DNA of 64,000 nt from Lentilactobacillus curieae (GTDB lineage Bacteria; Bacillota; Bacilli; Lactobacillales; Lactobacillaceae): the NCBI RefSeq assembly GCF_000785105.2, contig NZ_CP018906.1:1860001-1924000 (forward strand), written 5' to 3'. The notes below the pieces were generated by a model. The model was not told the origin of the DNA and made no database searches. It saw nothing but the letters and a program-made list of their open reading frames with translations. Shown here piece by piece: positions 10,291 through 18,837 of the stretch. Made by a program: the position numbers and the translations under genes. Numbering within the stretch: position 1 is the stretch's first letter; each line of letters starts with the position of its first letter.

Positions 10291-10689
10291 CTAATGATTT
10301 TTCTGTTCACTTTCTATCAGTGTTTTGATCTCAATCACCGAATTTTGGGGCAAAATAAAGCTATAAATCTTTCCTTTGGCAACAAACCCTAACTGATACT
10401 TAGCAGTTTTTACATTGGAAATTTCACTTACGTCAGTGACTAGCCAACGAGGGTTGATAATTCGACCAACACTTAACACTCCATCTTCGATCTGAATCTT
10501 GCGAAAATGAATCTCCGCCCAGCAAATAAATGCAAACATTGCGAAGAAAAATAACGTGATCCATTGAAAATGAGTGATTTCTAGCCAAATAATTACCCCA
10601 ATGAAGAACACTACTAAAGTCCAACTCCAACAAATAATGCTACTAAGTGGACTGGGCTGATATAAAAATCGTCTTTTTTGCGTTATCAT
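10291..10689 (-). CDS. EbsA-like membrane protein
   Basis: The 132-residue protein has two adjacent membrane helices (about residues 20-37 and 42-60) and a soluble C-terminal part. The N-terminal [14 protein letters not shown] and overall plan resemble EbsA of enterococci and lactobacilli, a family of unclear function first linked to pheromone and sex-pilus genes and sometimes labelled pore-forming. It is next to an RNase HI-like gene, an association I recall from other lactobacilli. It begins the fhs-lspA-rluD run. Only 34 nt separate it from the divergent gene, so its promoter must overlap that gene; TTGGTT/TATAGT-like boxes can be seen on the minus strand there. The family call is from memory of sequence character and is moderate. 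Confidence 0.65.
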   Translation of the reverse strand: MITQKRRFLYQPSPLSSIICWSWTLVVFFIGVIIWLEITHFQWITLFFFAMFAFICWAEIHFRKIQIEDGVLSVGRIINPRWLVTDVSEISNVKTAKYQLGFVAKGKIYSFILPQNSVIEIKTLIESEQKNH

Positions 10690-10723
10690 AACTTTAAAAC
10701 TCCTTAGAAAGTGACACCATACT

Positions 10724-11110
10724 ATGATTAAACTATATACTGACGCTGCCGTAAACCAAAAATCGAAAAAAAGCGCTGCTGGATTGCTAATTGTTCGAAA
10801 TTCACAGCAAAAACAACTGACAGAGCCACTAAAAATTACGGATAATCACGCTGCTGAGTTTGAAGCGGCCATTTTGGGCCACCAAAAAATTCTGCCTAAT
10901 GTGGATGGTGAATTGGTATTTTTTTATACTGATAGTAAGATTGTTGCGGATGCGGTACACAAGCAGTACGCAAAGCATTACCAAGAATATGTAGATCGCT
11001 TAGTAGCCTTGCAATCACAGTTAGGAACCGTAATTACTGAGTGGATACCTGACAAAGATAATAAAGGAGCCCATAACTTAGCATTACAGGCTCTCCATCA
11101 TTTAGAGTAA
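10724..11110 (+). CDS. RNase HI-like protein with altered fourth catalytic position
   Basis: RNase HI cleaves the RNA strand of RNA-DNA hybrids using four acidic residues. This 128-residue protein has YTDAAV (first Asp), NHAAEFEAAILG (Glu) and YTDSK (second Asp). In the last motif, where E. coli has an Asp five residues after Asn, the sequence is DNKGAHNLAL, so the final acid appears to be His. Similar short, divergent RNase HI paralogues exist in Bacillus (YpeP/YpdQ) and have weak or no activity. Its 3' end overlaps the convergent oxidase gene by 13 nt. The fold is clear, the activity doubtful. Confidence 0.8.
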   Translation: MIKLYTDAAVNQKSKKSAAGLLIVRNSQQKQLTEPLKITDNHAAEFEAAILGHQKILPNVDGELVFFYTDSKIVADAVHKQYAKHYQEYVDRLVALQSQLGTVITEWIPDKDNKGAHNLALQALHHLE

Positions 11111-12198
11111 ATATAGTTTGATACTGGTTTAGTGAGTAAATCGAGATCAGCTGGTGGGGTTTGAGAACTAATCCAATCAGAAATTAATTTTCCAATAATC
11201 GGCCCCGTTGTTAAGCCTGATGAACCTAAACCACCGGCAACATACATGTTAGCAGTCAGTTCACCAAAGAATGGTGCAAAGTCTGATGTATAACCTCTAG
11301 TTCCAATTCTGACTCCTAAACGTTCAGCACTCTTCAATTCAGTAACAAACTTAGTACCACTATTTAGTAAATTATTAATTTCAGTATTAGTGGGAGTTAG
11401 ATCAAAGCCTTCGTCGTTTTCATGAGTCGCCCCAATGGTTACGATTCCGTCTTTAAATGGAATGATATCATTTTCTGATTCAGGCATCATCACTGGCATT
11501 TCGTCAGTTACCTGATTTGAAATTCGCATATCAACTAACTGGCCCTTTTGAGGGCGAATATCGACATGATAATTAAGCGGTTCTAGTAACTGCTTAAGAA
11601 AAGCCCCTGGACTTAGTACCAAGTTTGAGAATACAAATTGATCAGACTTAGTTCGTACTGTATTTTCATTAACCAAGCTTACTTGTTCATTAACTAATTT
11701 TAGGCCGTTGTTTTTAGCATGGAAAAGAAGTTTTTCAACCAAACCTTCACCGTTAATTTTTGCACCACCTGATACATAAATGCCAGATTCATCACAGCTC
11801 ACAATGGGCATAAGGTCAGTGATTTCCGCGGCAGATACCTTTCTAACCTCTCCAATTGCTGAAGTTGTTTTAGCTCGTGATTTCGCTAAATCATATAACT
11901 CATCGACGGCTTGGGCATCTTTTCGGGTAACAATCGTACCGGTCTGCTCGTATACGCTTTTATCTAAATCTGCATCGTGCACCAATTGTTCGTAAAATTC
12001 AGCTCCAGATTGAGCTAAGCTGTACCAGCGCTTATTTCTACGTTTCGATAACCATGGAGAAATAATTCCAGACGCTGCCTTTGTGGCTTGACCGCGGCCG
12101 GAATCAAATAAGGTGACCTGTAAATCAGGCTGTTTAGTTAAATAAAAGGCAGCAGTGGCGCCAATGATTCCACCACCGATAATTCCAACTGTCCTCAT
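11098..12198 (-). CDS. FAD-dependent amino acid oxidase (DadA/glycine oxidase family)
   Basis: The 366-residue protein begins with the dinucleotide-binding motif VGIIGGGIIGATAAFYL and ends with the family's FAD-contacting segment GGLGSSGLTTGPIIGKL. Members oxidatively deaminate glycine, sarcosine or D-amino acids; the substrate is not clear here. The ATG at 12198 is chosen because GGAGG lies six bases upstream and falls inside the longer GTG-started frame. It follows the rlmL-like gene closely and overlaps the convergent RNase HI-like gene at its 3' end. A thiamine-pathway ThiO role is unlikely as no thi genes are near. Confidence 0.82.
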   Translation of the reverse strand: MRTVGIIGGGIIGATAAFYLTKQPDLQVTLFDSGRGQATKAASGIISPWLSKRRNKRWYSLAQSGAEFYEQLVHDADLDKSVYEQTGTIVTRKDAQAVDELYDLAKSRAKTTSAIGEVRKVSAAEITDLMPIVSCDESGIYVSGGAKINGEGLVEKLLFHAKNNGLKLVNEQVSLVNENTVRTKSDQFVFSNLVLSPGAFLKQLLEPLNYHVDIRPQKGQLVDMRISNQVTDEMPVMMPESENDIIPFKDGIVTIGATHENDEGFDLTPTNTEINNLLNSGTKFVTELKSAERLGVRIGTRGYTSDFAPFFGELTANMYVAGGLGSSGLTTGPIIGKLISDWISSQTPPADLDLLTKPVSNYIYSK

Positions 12199-12209
12199 GT
12201 TATCCTCCA

Positions 12210-13343
12210 CTAATGTCTTGGTTTTCTCTCAGCCCAGAATTGGAAGTAATCTGTTCTCAAGGCACCGTTGTAAAGTTTTCGCTTCTTGGTAGCCTTTTGA
12301 CCATAATACTTTTCGAATTCTAGATCTGAAGTAATAAAGTATTTTGACCAGTCTGTTAATGGGCCGAAAGCCTGCCCCATTTGGCGGTAAAGTTGATGAA
12401 CCTGTTCCTGTTCGCTCATTCGTTCACCATATGGGGGATTGCCAATCATCACTCCATCGTGTAAATCAGTCTTAAAATCAGCAACAGCAACCTGTTTGAA
12501 TTGAATGTCTTGGGTTAAGCCAACCTCTCGGGCGTTAGTTTTAGCGATATCAATCATGGAACCATCAATATCAGATGCATGAATTTCTAATGGGCTATCA
12601 TAATCTGCAAGGCCATCTGCCCTGTCTCGTTCGTCCTCAATCAACTCATTGTCGATAAATCCAAACTGTTCAAATGCAAATTCGCGGTTAAATCCAGGAG
12701 CTAGATTACGGGCAATCATTGTTGCTTCAATAGGAATTGTCCCTGAACCACAGAACGGATCCCAAAATGGCATATCTTTGTGCCAATTTGTAAGCAGGAT
12801 CAATGCCGCAGCTAGGTTTTCCTTCAATGGAGCATTTCCCTTTTCAACTCTGTATCCCCGTTTAAACAACGATGAACCGGTAGTGTCCAAAGTGAGAATT
12901 ACGTGGTCCTTATTAATTGCAACTTCCAGAGGGTACTTTGACCCTGTTTCAGGTAATCTGGTGTGACGGTGGTAAACGTTTGATAATGAATTAACAATGG
13001 CTTTTTTTACAATTGCTTGCACGTCAGGCACACTGTGAAGCGTCGACTTCTGAGACTTGCCTTCCACTGGAAATGCCGCATCCATTGGTAAATATTGTTC
13101 CCAGGGAATTGATGTCGTTTGATCAAATAATTCTGTAAATGACTTGGCATCAAACTCGTCGACGATAATCTTGACGCGGTCAGCTACCCGCAACCAGAGG
13201 TTAGTTCTTACGATATCCCTTTCTTCTCCAGAAAAACGTACCCGGCCGTTTTCAGTTTGGACTGAGTAACCCAAATCTTTTAATTCATTAGCCACAAGCG
13301 ATTCAACTCCTGCAGCACAAGTAGCGATTAAATTGAATTTCAT
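12210..13343 (-). CDS. THUMP-domain 23S rRNA (guanine-N2) methyltransferase, RlmL/YpsC type
   Basis: The 377-residue protein has an N-terminal ferredoxin-like/THUMP RNA-binding region (residues about 1-155) and a Rossmann methyltransferase domain with the SAM loop WDPFCGSGTIPIEA and catalytic motif GNPPYGERM, typical of N2-guanine methyltransferases. It corresponds to the N-terminal part of E. coli RlmKL (m2G2445). The start at 13343 gives the standard MKFNLIATCAAGVE N-terminus; the longer frame runs into RNase P RNA sequence. Its place after rnpB, gpsB and ypsA is conserved in Firmicutes (ypsC). Confidence 0.88.
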   Translation of the reverse strand: MKFNLIATCAAGVESLVANELKDLGYSVQTENGRVRFSGEERDIVRTNLWLRVADRVKIIVDEFDAKSFTELFDQTTSIPWEQYLPMDAAFPVEGKSQKSTLHSVPDVQAIVKKAIVNSLSNVYHRHTRLPETGSKYPLEVAINKDHVILTLDTTGSSLFKRGYRVEKGNAPLKENLAAALILLTNWHKDMPFWDPFCGSGTIPIEATMIARNLAPGFNREFAFEQFGFIDNELIEDERDRADGLADYDSPLEIHASDIDGSMIDIAKTNAREVGLTQDIQFKQVAVADFKTDLHDGVMIGNPPYGERMSEQEQVHQLYRQMGQAFGPLTDWSKYFITSDLEFEKYYGQKATKKRKLYNGALRTDYFQFWAERKPRH

Positions 13344-13383
13344 ATTGTATATCTCAATTCTTTTTTTTATATTTTTAGGTAAT

Positions 13384-13408
13384 AAAAAAGTGGGAGCAAG
13401 CTCCCACA
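13384..13408 (-). terminator. intrinsic terminator of rnpB
   Basis: A GC-rich hairpin (GTGGGAGC/GCTCCCAC, 13390-13407) is followed on the minus strand by six T residues. It sits 12 nt past the end of the RNase P RNA. Confidence 0.85.
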
Positions 13409-13417
13409 AATTCCTGA

Positions 13418-13812
13418 ATGGTGTAGATTCCTGTAAGCCATGTTTTGTGCCTGCCTATCCCCCAGGAAAGGGATATCAGGTAGTAATCATCTATCTCGAA
13501 AACAAATGAATGTTTTCCCCCCACACTTGGTTTGTTTTCCGTGTGTGAAGCTCCCCTACCAAAAGTTTGGGTTTCCCGCTCGAGGGGTTTACCGCGTTCC
13601 AACACCTAGGTTTCCCTAGGTACTCGTCTCTGTGGCACCTTAAGGATCGCCGGCATAGCCGAAGCCTTAGCCTTAAATCCGCCGTAACTCGTTAGAGTCC
13701 CCCGGCTTATTTTTTCACCGAGCACGAACACTACAGGCATTGCAGCCTGTGCGAGCATGGACTTTCCTCAGCTGCCTCAAGGGCAGCCGCGATTACTCAA
13801 AATCTACACCAT
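13418..13812 (-). ncRNA. rnpB: RNase P RNA, bacterial type B
   Basis: This RNA is the catalytic subunit of RNase P, which removes 5' leaders from tRNA precursors. On the minus strand the P4-region motif GAGGAAAGTCCATGCTC appears about 45 nt from the 5' end, followed by the expected conserved blocks ACGAGTACC-like and GGTAAACCCCT segments. The ends are set by the P1 helix: a 10-bp pairing between 13801-13810 and 13420-13429. The length of about 390 nt and the helices fit type B of low-GC Gram-positives. It lies between gpsB and the rlmL-like gene, its usual place, and fills the only long stretch of the window without a protein gene. Confidence 0.95.
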
Positions 13813-13818
13813 CATGTA

Positions 13819-14199
13819 TTAGAGTCTATGAGACTCGTTTGTACCATTATCAAGTTGTGAACCAAAAACTCTTCTTTCAAGATTTGAAAGCCGTTTTAAA
13901 ATGTCCATGTTTGTTGCACTAGACATTGCTTGGGTTGCGGCTGGCCTAGTTACTTGGCTAGCACCAGTAGGGCCGCTAGTTTGGTTAGACGAAACAGCAA
14001 TTTGCTTGTTTAGTTCGTCGACCTGAACCCGAAGCTTTTCATTCTGGTCAGTTAAATCAGAGTTTGCTTTTGAAAAAGTTTCGTAGTCCTTAATAACGTT
14101 GTCTAAAAAGGTATCAACGTCGTCAGGATCATAACCCCTCATCTTCTGACGGAATGTTTTTTGTAAAATGTCCTTTGGAGTAAAATTAATGTTTTCCAT
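13819..14199 (-). CDS. gpsB: cell-division adaptor GpsB (DivIVA-like)
   Basis: GpsB is a cytoplasmic coiled-coil protein that links penicillin-binding proteins such as PBP1 to the division site. The 126-residue protein has the DivIVA-like N-terminus FTPKDILQKTFRQKMRGYDP, then a coiled coil (about residues 35-75), a Gln/Thr/Ser-rich linker and a C-terminal helix LKRLSNLERRVF. The ATG at 14199 (MENINF) with GAGGTG upstream is preferred; a longer frame would add 20 residues unlike the family. It sits between ypsA and rnpB, close to pbp1A. Confidence 0.93.
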   Translation of the reverse strand: MENINFTPKDILQKTFRQKMRGYDPDDVDTFLDNVIKDYETFSKANSDLTDQNEKLRVQVDELNKQIAVSSNQTSGPTGASQVTRPAATQAMSSATNMDILKRLSNLERRVFGSQLDNGTNESHRL

Positions 14200-14255
14200 T
14201 TGTCGGTACACCTCATCAATACTTTGCAACAAGCCAAATAATAGAATACCATATT

Positions 14256-14840
14256 TCATTCATCTTGAAAACCATTATTTAAACTTTCAAAGTATTCCTC
14301 TGCGGCGCTTTGAAGATCATCAAAGGTAATCAATCTGTATGGATATGGGTGCTTGTCTGCATATTTTTTTATTACATTATAATCGTACTGCGTTTTTCCA
14401 GGATTGTCTAAATCATAGACTAATAATGCACTATCTGTGTGATTAATCATGAATTCTTGGTAATTTCTTAATTGTTGAGGAGAATTATATGGCTGGTTAC
14501 TGGTTGATGCGAAAAAATCAACTTGCGATTTTATTTGATTATAGATAGCTTGATTATTTTCATTCCAATGGCCAGAGAATTCAGCAAACGGCACCATCAT
14601 CGACACTTGGAATTCATCTGGGTATTCAGACTTCAATGAATTAGCAGCTTCGATAGTCCACTGTTCAATACCCATTTGTCCACCAGTAATTATCCAGTCG
14701 ACACCATTCTCAATTTCTGCAGTAATTTCCTTACGGAGAACATAGTTGATTACGTCGCGTTTTTTATCATGATTGTCGAATATTCCAAGCTCATAACTCC
14801 GATATCCAGTTACCCAAAGCCTACTCAAGTTACCACCCAT
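14256..14840 (-). CDS. ypsA: YpsA family protein (SLOG superfamily, UPF0398)
   Basis: The 194-residue protein starts with WVTGYRSYELGIF and has DWIITGGQMGIEQW, both hallmarks of YpsA, a SLOG-fold (LOG/DprA-like) protein that binds nucleotide-type ligands. In Bacillus and Staphylococcus it influences cell division and stress survival; its reaction is unknown. It is next to gpsB, as usual. The ATG at 14840 has no good ribosome site, while a TTG four codons later follows GGTGG; the true start may be that TTG. Divergent from recU. Confidence 0.88.
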   Translation of the reverse strand: MGGNLSRLWVTGYRSYELGIFDNHDKKRDVINYVLRKEITAEIENGVDWIITGGQMGIEQWTIEAANSLKSEYPDEFQVSMMVPFAEFSGHWNENNQAIYNQIKSQVDFFASTSNQPYNSPQQLRNYQEFMINHTDSALLVYDLDNPGKTQYDYNVIKKYADKHPYPYRLITFDDLQSAAEEYFESLNNGFQDE

Positions 14841-14851
14841 ACCTATTATTA

Positions 14852-14880
14852 TTTAAAATATTTTTTACTATTGTTATAAT
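14852..14880 (+). promoter_or_regulatory. extended -10 promoter for recU-pbp1A
   Basis: TTTAAA (14852-14857), a 17-nt spacer, and a consensus TATAAT (14875-14880) preceded by TG one base earlier. It lies about 70 nt before the recU start. Confidence 0.6.
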
Positions 14881-14951
14881 ATCATTAACGGTGCCCAAAA
14901 TTTACAAATGTGAAGTACAATTAAGTGTGTTACCGAGGAGGATGCTTAAGT

Positions 14952-15557
14952 ATGACAATCAAATATCCAAATGGGAAAACATTTAATGATGACGAAAATT
15001 TTGATAAGCGTCAATCAAGTCAGCGTTCTGTGGACTTCTCAAATCGGGGGATGACGTTAGAAGCCGAGTTAAATAAGAGCAACCAATATTACTTACGTAA
15101 TAATATTGCGGTAATCCATAAAAAACCTACCCCAATTCAAATTGTTTCGGTAGACTATCCTAAAAGAAGTGCCGCAAGGATTAAGGAAGCTTACTTTCGG
15201 CGGGCATCGACTACCGATTATAATGGAGTTTACCGGGGAAAATATATTGACTTTGACGCAAAGGAGACTCAAAATAAAACATCATTCCCATTAAAAAACT
15301 TCCATGAACACCAAATTGAGCACATGAGGATGTGCCTTAAACAAGATGGAATATGCTTTGCTATTATTAAATTTGTTTTTGATCAGACCATCTTTGTTTT
15401 AAAAGCATCCGATTTAATCCATTTTTGGGATTTGCAAGTCTCTGGGGGGAGAAAATCAATTTCTCGAGAAACGATTGAAAAGTTGGGCTATAAAGTTCAG
15501 TACAGAATCAACCCACTTATACCTTATCTCGAGGCTGTAGATTCGTTAATGGAGTAA
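14952..15557 (+). CDS. recU: Holliday junction resolvase RecU
   Basis: RecU cleaves four-way DNA junctions during recombinational repair and chromosome segregation. The 201-residue protein has an N-terminal flexible arm (NRGMTLEAELNKSN) and the nuclease core with YIDFDAKETQNK, holding the metal-binding Asp, Glu and Lys. The ATG at 14952 follows GAGGAGGA by eight bases; a longer frame from 14925 would include the ribosome site. It is followed 22 nt later by pbp1A, the standard Firmicute pair. Confidence 0.94.
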   Translation: MTIKYPNGKTFNDDENFDKRQSSQRSVDFSNRGMTLEAELNKSNQYYLRNNIAVIHKKPTPIQIVSVDYPKRSAARIKEAYFRRASTTDYNGVYRGKYIDFDAKETQNKTSFPLKNFHEHQIEHMRMCLKQDGICFAIIKFVFDQTIFVLKASDLIHFWDLQVSGGRKSISRETIEKLGYKVQYRINPLIPYLEAVDSLME

Positions 15558-15579
15558 CTTTTTTAGTAAGGAGAGACTT

Positions 15580-18042
15580 ATGTCACAGAATAATCCGCAG
15601 CGCGAGGAGCCAACTAGGAGCTCACAGCGCCCAAAAAAGAGAAAATCATTATTTAGAAGAATCATAAAGATAGCCATTTGGGCTTTTGTGATTTTATTTA
15701 TTTTAGGGGCCGGTCTATTTACATACTATGCGGCTACAGCACCAAAAATTACGGGGGAAGCTCTATCAAGTGATAACTCAACGAAGATCTATGATTCTAA
15801 GAACCAAGTTATTTCCAGATTGGGTAGCCAAAACCGGGACTACGTGAAGTCCAATAAAATTCCTGATACTTTAAAGAATGCAGTTGTATCAATTGAAGAC
15901 CGCCGTTTTTACAAACACCATGGGGTGGATCCAATTAGAATTATGGGAGCTGCAATTGCAAATGTCACGGGATCTTCCCTTGGACTTCAAGGTGGAAGTA
16001 CTTTAACTCAACAACTAGTAAAGCTGTCCGTATTCTCAACCGCTGCATCGGACCAAACTTTTAAAAGAAAAGCCCAAGAAGCTTGGCTAGCAATTCAAGT
16101 TGAAAATAAATATTCTAAGTCAAAAATCTTAGAATTTTACATTAACAAGGTTTATATGGGTAATGGTGTTTATGGCATGCAAACAGCCGCAGAATATTAC
16201 TATAACAAGACACTTACTAAGTTGACATTGCCACAATTTGCAATGCTAGCTGGGATGCCTCAATCACCTACCCTGTATAATCCATATAAGTACCCTAAGT
16301 ATGCTACTCAAAGACGTAATGAAGTAATTGATGCAATGGTCAAAAACAAGGCAATTACAAGCTCTCAGGGCCAAAAAGCCAAAAATACTAGCGTTAAGTC
16401 AGGTTTAGCAAAAACTCACACTAAAACAACAAGTAGTGAACGATTAAATAAGTACGTTGATGCTTATCTAAAGCAAACATTGATTGAATTAAACAAACGT
16501 GGATTCAAACCTAACAGTGGTTTGAAAGTTTATACTAACCTTGATTTAAGCGCACAAAAGAAACTGTATAAGACTTCTAATAGTGATCCTTCAATCGCTT
16601 ACCCAAGCGATCGTTTCCAAGTCGGAGCAACGATGGTTAACTCAAAAAATGGTAAAGTTGTTGCAATGCAGGGATCCAGAAAAACTAAGGTAGCATTTGG
16701 GTTGAATCGGGCTATGCAAACGGGTCGATCCTCAGGTTCTACCGCAAAGCCAATTATGGATTACGGTCCCGCAATTCAGTACCTTAAATACCCTACTTAT
16801 CAGCCCGTAAAGGATACTCCTTACGTCTATCCGGGCACAAACAAACAGGTAATGGACTTTGATAATAAATATCAAGGCACAATTACGATGCGTAAAGCTT
16901 TGGTTGAATCTCGAAACATTCCCGCATTGAGAACCCTAGAAAACGTTGGGGTTCCTAGAGCTCAAAAATTCTTAAAAAATTTGGGAATGCCATTTGATAA
17001 GGAACTTGAACTTCAAAACGGAATTGGGTTATACATTTCTTCAGAACAGCTTGCTGCATCGTATGCCGCATTTGCAAATGGAGGCATTTACCACAAGCCA
17101 TATTTGATCAAAAAGATTGTTCAAGCAAATGGCGAAACTAAGAATTATAAATCAAAGGGTAAGCGAGCAATGTCTCCTTATACTGCATTCATGATTACCG
17201 ATATGCTTAAAGGTGTCATGGATTCTGAAGATGGCTCTGGTACAGCAGCCAAAACATCTGGTTTATATGAAGCCGGTAAAACTGGTACAACTCAATACCC
17301 AAGTGATTACATCAACCAAGTCCCTTCTGATTCTTCGATGGATTCATGGTTCTCTGGTTACACTAAAAACTACTCCTTAGCAATTTGGACTGGGTATGAT
17401 CATCAATTTAAAGCAAATTCGTACATTACCCAATCACAAACGACAATTGCTCAACAAATTTATAAGAACGTTATGAGCTATGTATCACAAGATAAACCTA
17501 ATACTGACTGGGTTAAACCAGCGGACGTTGCTTCGAACGGTGGCAACAATTATTACGTTGCTGGCTATCCAAATGCCCAAACTGATAACAGTTCAAATCA
17601 GACTACGAGCGGTTTCACCGTTGATAGCAGTTCAAGTTCAGATACTGTCAATGGAACAGTAACCTCTCCTAGATCTGAAGAAGGTACAACTACCTCAGGT
17701 ACTACCTCAGGATCAACTAGCGGTTCTACTCAATCCGGAACTTCCACCCAGCAGCCAACTGGTGGCTCTGGTAGCGGAACTAGTGGTGGTGGCAATTCTG
17801 GTAGCGGTACTGGTGGCGGCGATGGTGATGATACAGATACAGGTGGCACCACTTCATCCAACCAAGGGACTACAAACTCTGGTGGAACTTCAGACACAGG
17901 TGGCAATTCCAACAATAGTGGTAATAGTACAACAACTGGAGGAGACACTGGAAATAGTGGATCTACCAACAGCAATACAGGAGCTACTACGGGGAATAAT
18001 AGTACAGGATCTGACAATTCAGGTGCAGATGCTTCTGAATAA
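15580..18042 (+). CDS. pbp1A: bifunctional penicillin-binding protein 1A with long Ser/Thr/Gly-rich tail
   Basis: This class A PBP polymerises glycan strands and cross-links peptidoglycan. In order: a basic cytoplasmic start, a membrane helix (about residues 29-51), the GT51 glycosyltransferase domain with VSIEDRRFYKHHGVD and GGSTLTQQLVKL, and the transpeptidase domain with the SxxK motif GSTAKP, SRN, and KTGTT. From about residue 665 the protein becomes a 150-residue low-complexity tail of Ser, Thr, Gly, Asn and Asp, likely a wall-spanning linker without a recognisable end domain. AAGGAG precedes the start. It is co-transcribed with recU and ends at a bidirectional terminator. Confidence 0.94.
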   Translation: MSQNNPQREEPTRSSQRPKKRKSLFRRIIKIAIWAFVILFILGAGLFTYYAATAPKITGEALSSDNSTKIYDSKNQVISRLGSQNRDYVKSNKIPDTLKNAVVSIEDRRFYKHHGVDPIRIMGAAIANVTGSSLGLQGGSTLTQQLVKLSVFSTAASDQTFKRKAQEAWLAIQVENKYSKSKILEFYINKVYMGNGVYGMQTAAEYYYNKTLTKLTLPQFAMLAGMPQSPTLYNPYKYPKYATQRRNEVIDAMVKNKAITSSQGQKAKNTSVKSGLAKTHTKTTSSERLNKYVDAYLKQTLIELNKRGFKPNSGLKVYTNLDLSAQKKLYKTSNSDPSIAYPSDRFQVGATMVNSKNGKVVAMQGSRKTKVAFGLNRAMQTGRSSGSTAKPIMDYGPAIQYLKYPTYQPVKDTPYVYPGTNKQVMDFDNKYQGTITMRKALVESRNIPALRTLENVGVPRAQKFLKNLGMPFDKELELQNGIGLYISSEQLAASYAAFANGGIYHKPYLIKKIVQANGETKNYKSKGKRAMSPYTAFMITDMLKGVMDSEDGSGTAAKTSGLYEAGKTGTTQYPSDYINQVPSDSSMDSWFSGYTKNYSLAIWTGYDHQFKANSYITQSQTTIAQQIYKNVMSYVSQDKPNTDWVKPADVASNGGNNYYVAGYPNAQTDNSSNQTTSGFTVDSSSSSDTVNGTVTSPRSEEGTTTSGTTSGSTSGSTQSGTSTQQPTGGSGSGTSGGGNSGSGTGGGDGDDTDTGGTTSSNQGTTNSGGTSDTGGNSNNSGNSTTTGGDTGNSGSTNSNTGATTGNNSTGSDNSGADASE

Positions 18043-18049
18043 TTCAACT

Positions 18050-18093
18050 AAAAAACAGGATTCAATGATTAATTCATTGAATCCTGTTTTTTT
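18050..18093. terminator. bidirectional terminator between pbp1A and dnaD
   Basis: A perfect 17-bp stem (18052-18068 with 18074-18090) with A-run and T-run flanks serves both converging genes. Confidence 0.9.
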
Positions 18094-18095
18094 GA

Positions 18096-18806
18096 CTATT
18101 TGAAATTAATGAATGGAATTTCTGGTCCCGAATAGTGGTCGTCGTCTGAATTGTGACCACCAGAACTACCCTCTCGTTTGGCGGTATATGCTTGAATCTG
18201 GGCAGCTGAATGGAGATTGAGCTTATCCCAATTTAACATGATCCGGTCCATATATTTTAAGTTGTAGACCTGATTTAAGACAGCTTCGCGCAGAGCTAAC
18301 GAAATTATTTCTGAAGAGTAGTGGTCAATGTCTAACCAGCCACTAATGGTTTCCATTTCAATTGGAGACAAGGTTCTCCCAAATTCCTGTTCGATGTTAT
18401 TAAACACTTCTGAACGATCTATATTAACGTTTGCTGAAGCCGGTGTGTCCTTTTCTTGCACATCATCTGTAGACTGATTTTGAACCAAATCCAGTAGTTT
18501 TTCATACATTGGTGAAAAGTCATAGGCATCCACCTGTCCGTTTGGACCAGTGACTCGTGTGATGGTTGCATTCTTATGCTCGATTAGGCGGTGAAACAAT
18601 TCGAAAATTTTATCCTTCGAAAAACCTGTCATAGATACTAATGTTTGAATGTTTGGCATTGGAATTACTAATTCTTGATCATGCTTAATTAGCAAATAAA
18701 TTAGTAACTCATCATTCGACAACCCAATCTGGGGGTAATGTTGTAACAACAAATTATTGATACTTGTAGATCCTTGAAAAATGTTTTTCAACGAGTTATC
18801 TGCCAA
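18096..18806 (-). CDS. dnaD: DNA replication initiation protein DnaD
   Basis: DnaD helps load the replicative helicase at oriC and at restart sites. The 236-residue protein has the N-terminal winged-helix DnaD domain (residues about 1-110), a linker, and the C-terminal DnaB/DnaD-like domain (about 135-205) with SPIEMETISGWL and ALREAVLNQVYNLKYMDRIM. It follows asnS by 31 nt. The endonuclease III gene nth, often found after dnaD in related genomes, is not here. Confidence 0.9.
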   Translation of the reverse strand: MADNSLKNIFQGSTSINNLLLQHYPQIGLSNDELLIYLLIKHDQELVIPMPNIQTLVSMTGFSKDKIFELFHRLIEHKNATITRVTGPNGQVDAYDFSPMYEKLLDLVQNQSTDDVQEKDTPASANVNIDRSEVFNNIEQEFGRTLSPIEMETISGWLDIDHYSSEIISLALREAVLNQVYNLKYMDRIMLNWDKLNLHSAAQIQAYTAKREGSSGGHNSDDDHYSGPEIPFINFK

Positions 18807-18837
18807 AAAAATCCCCCCTGATTTCTGTATTTTTCTT

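Noticed and set aside
13375-13605. Open frame of 76 codons on the minus strand
   Set aside because: It lies within the RNase P RNA and its terminator and has no ribosome site or protein-like sequence.
17730-18047. 105-codon minus-strand frame rich in Pro, Val and Leu
   Set aside because: It is the mirror of the Ser/Thr/Gly-rich repeat tail of pbp1A; composition explains the absence of stops.
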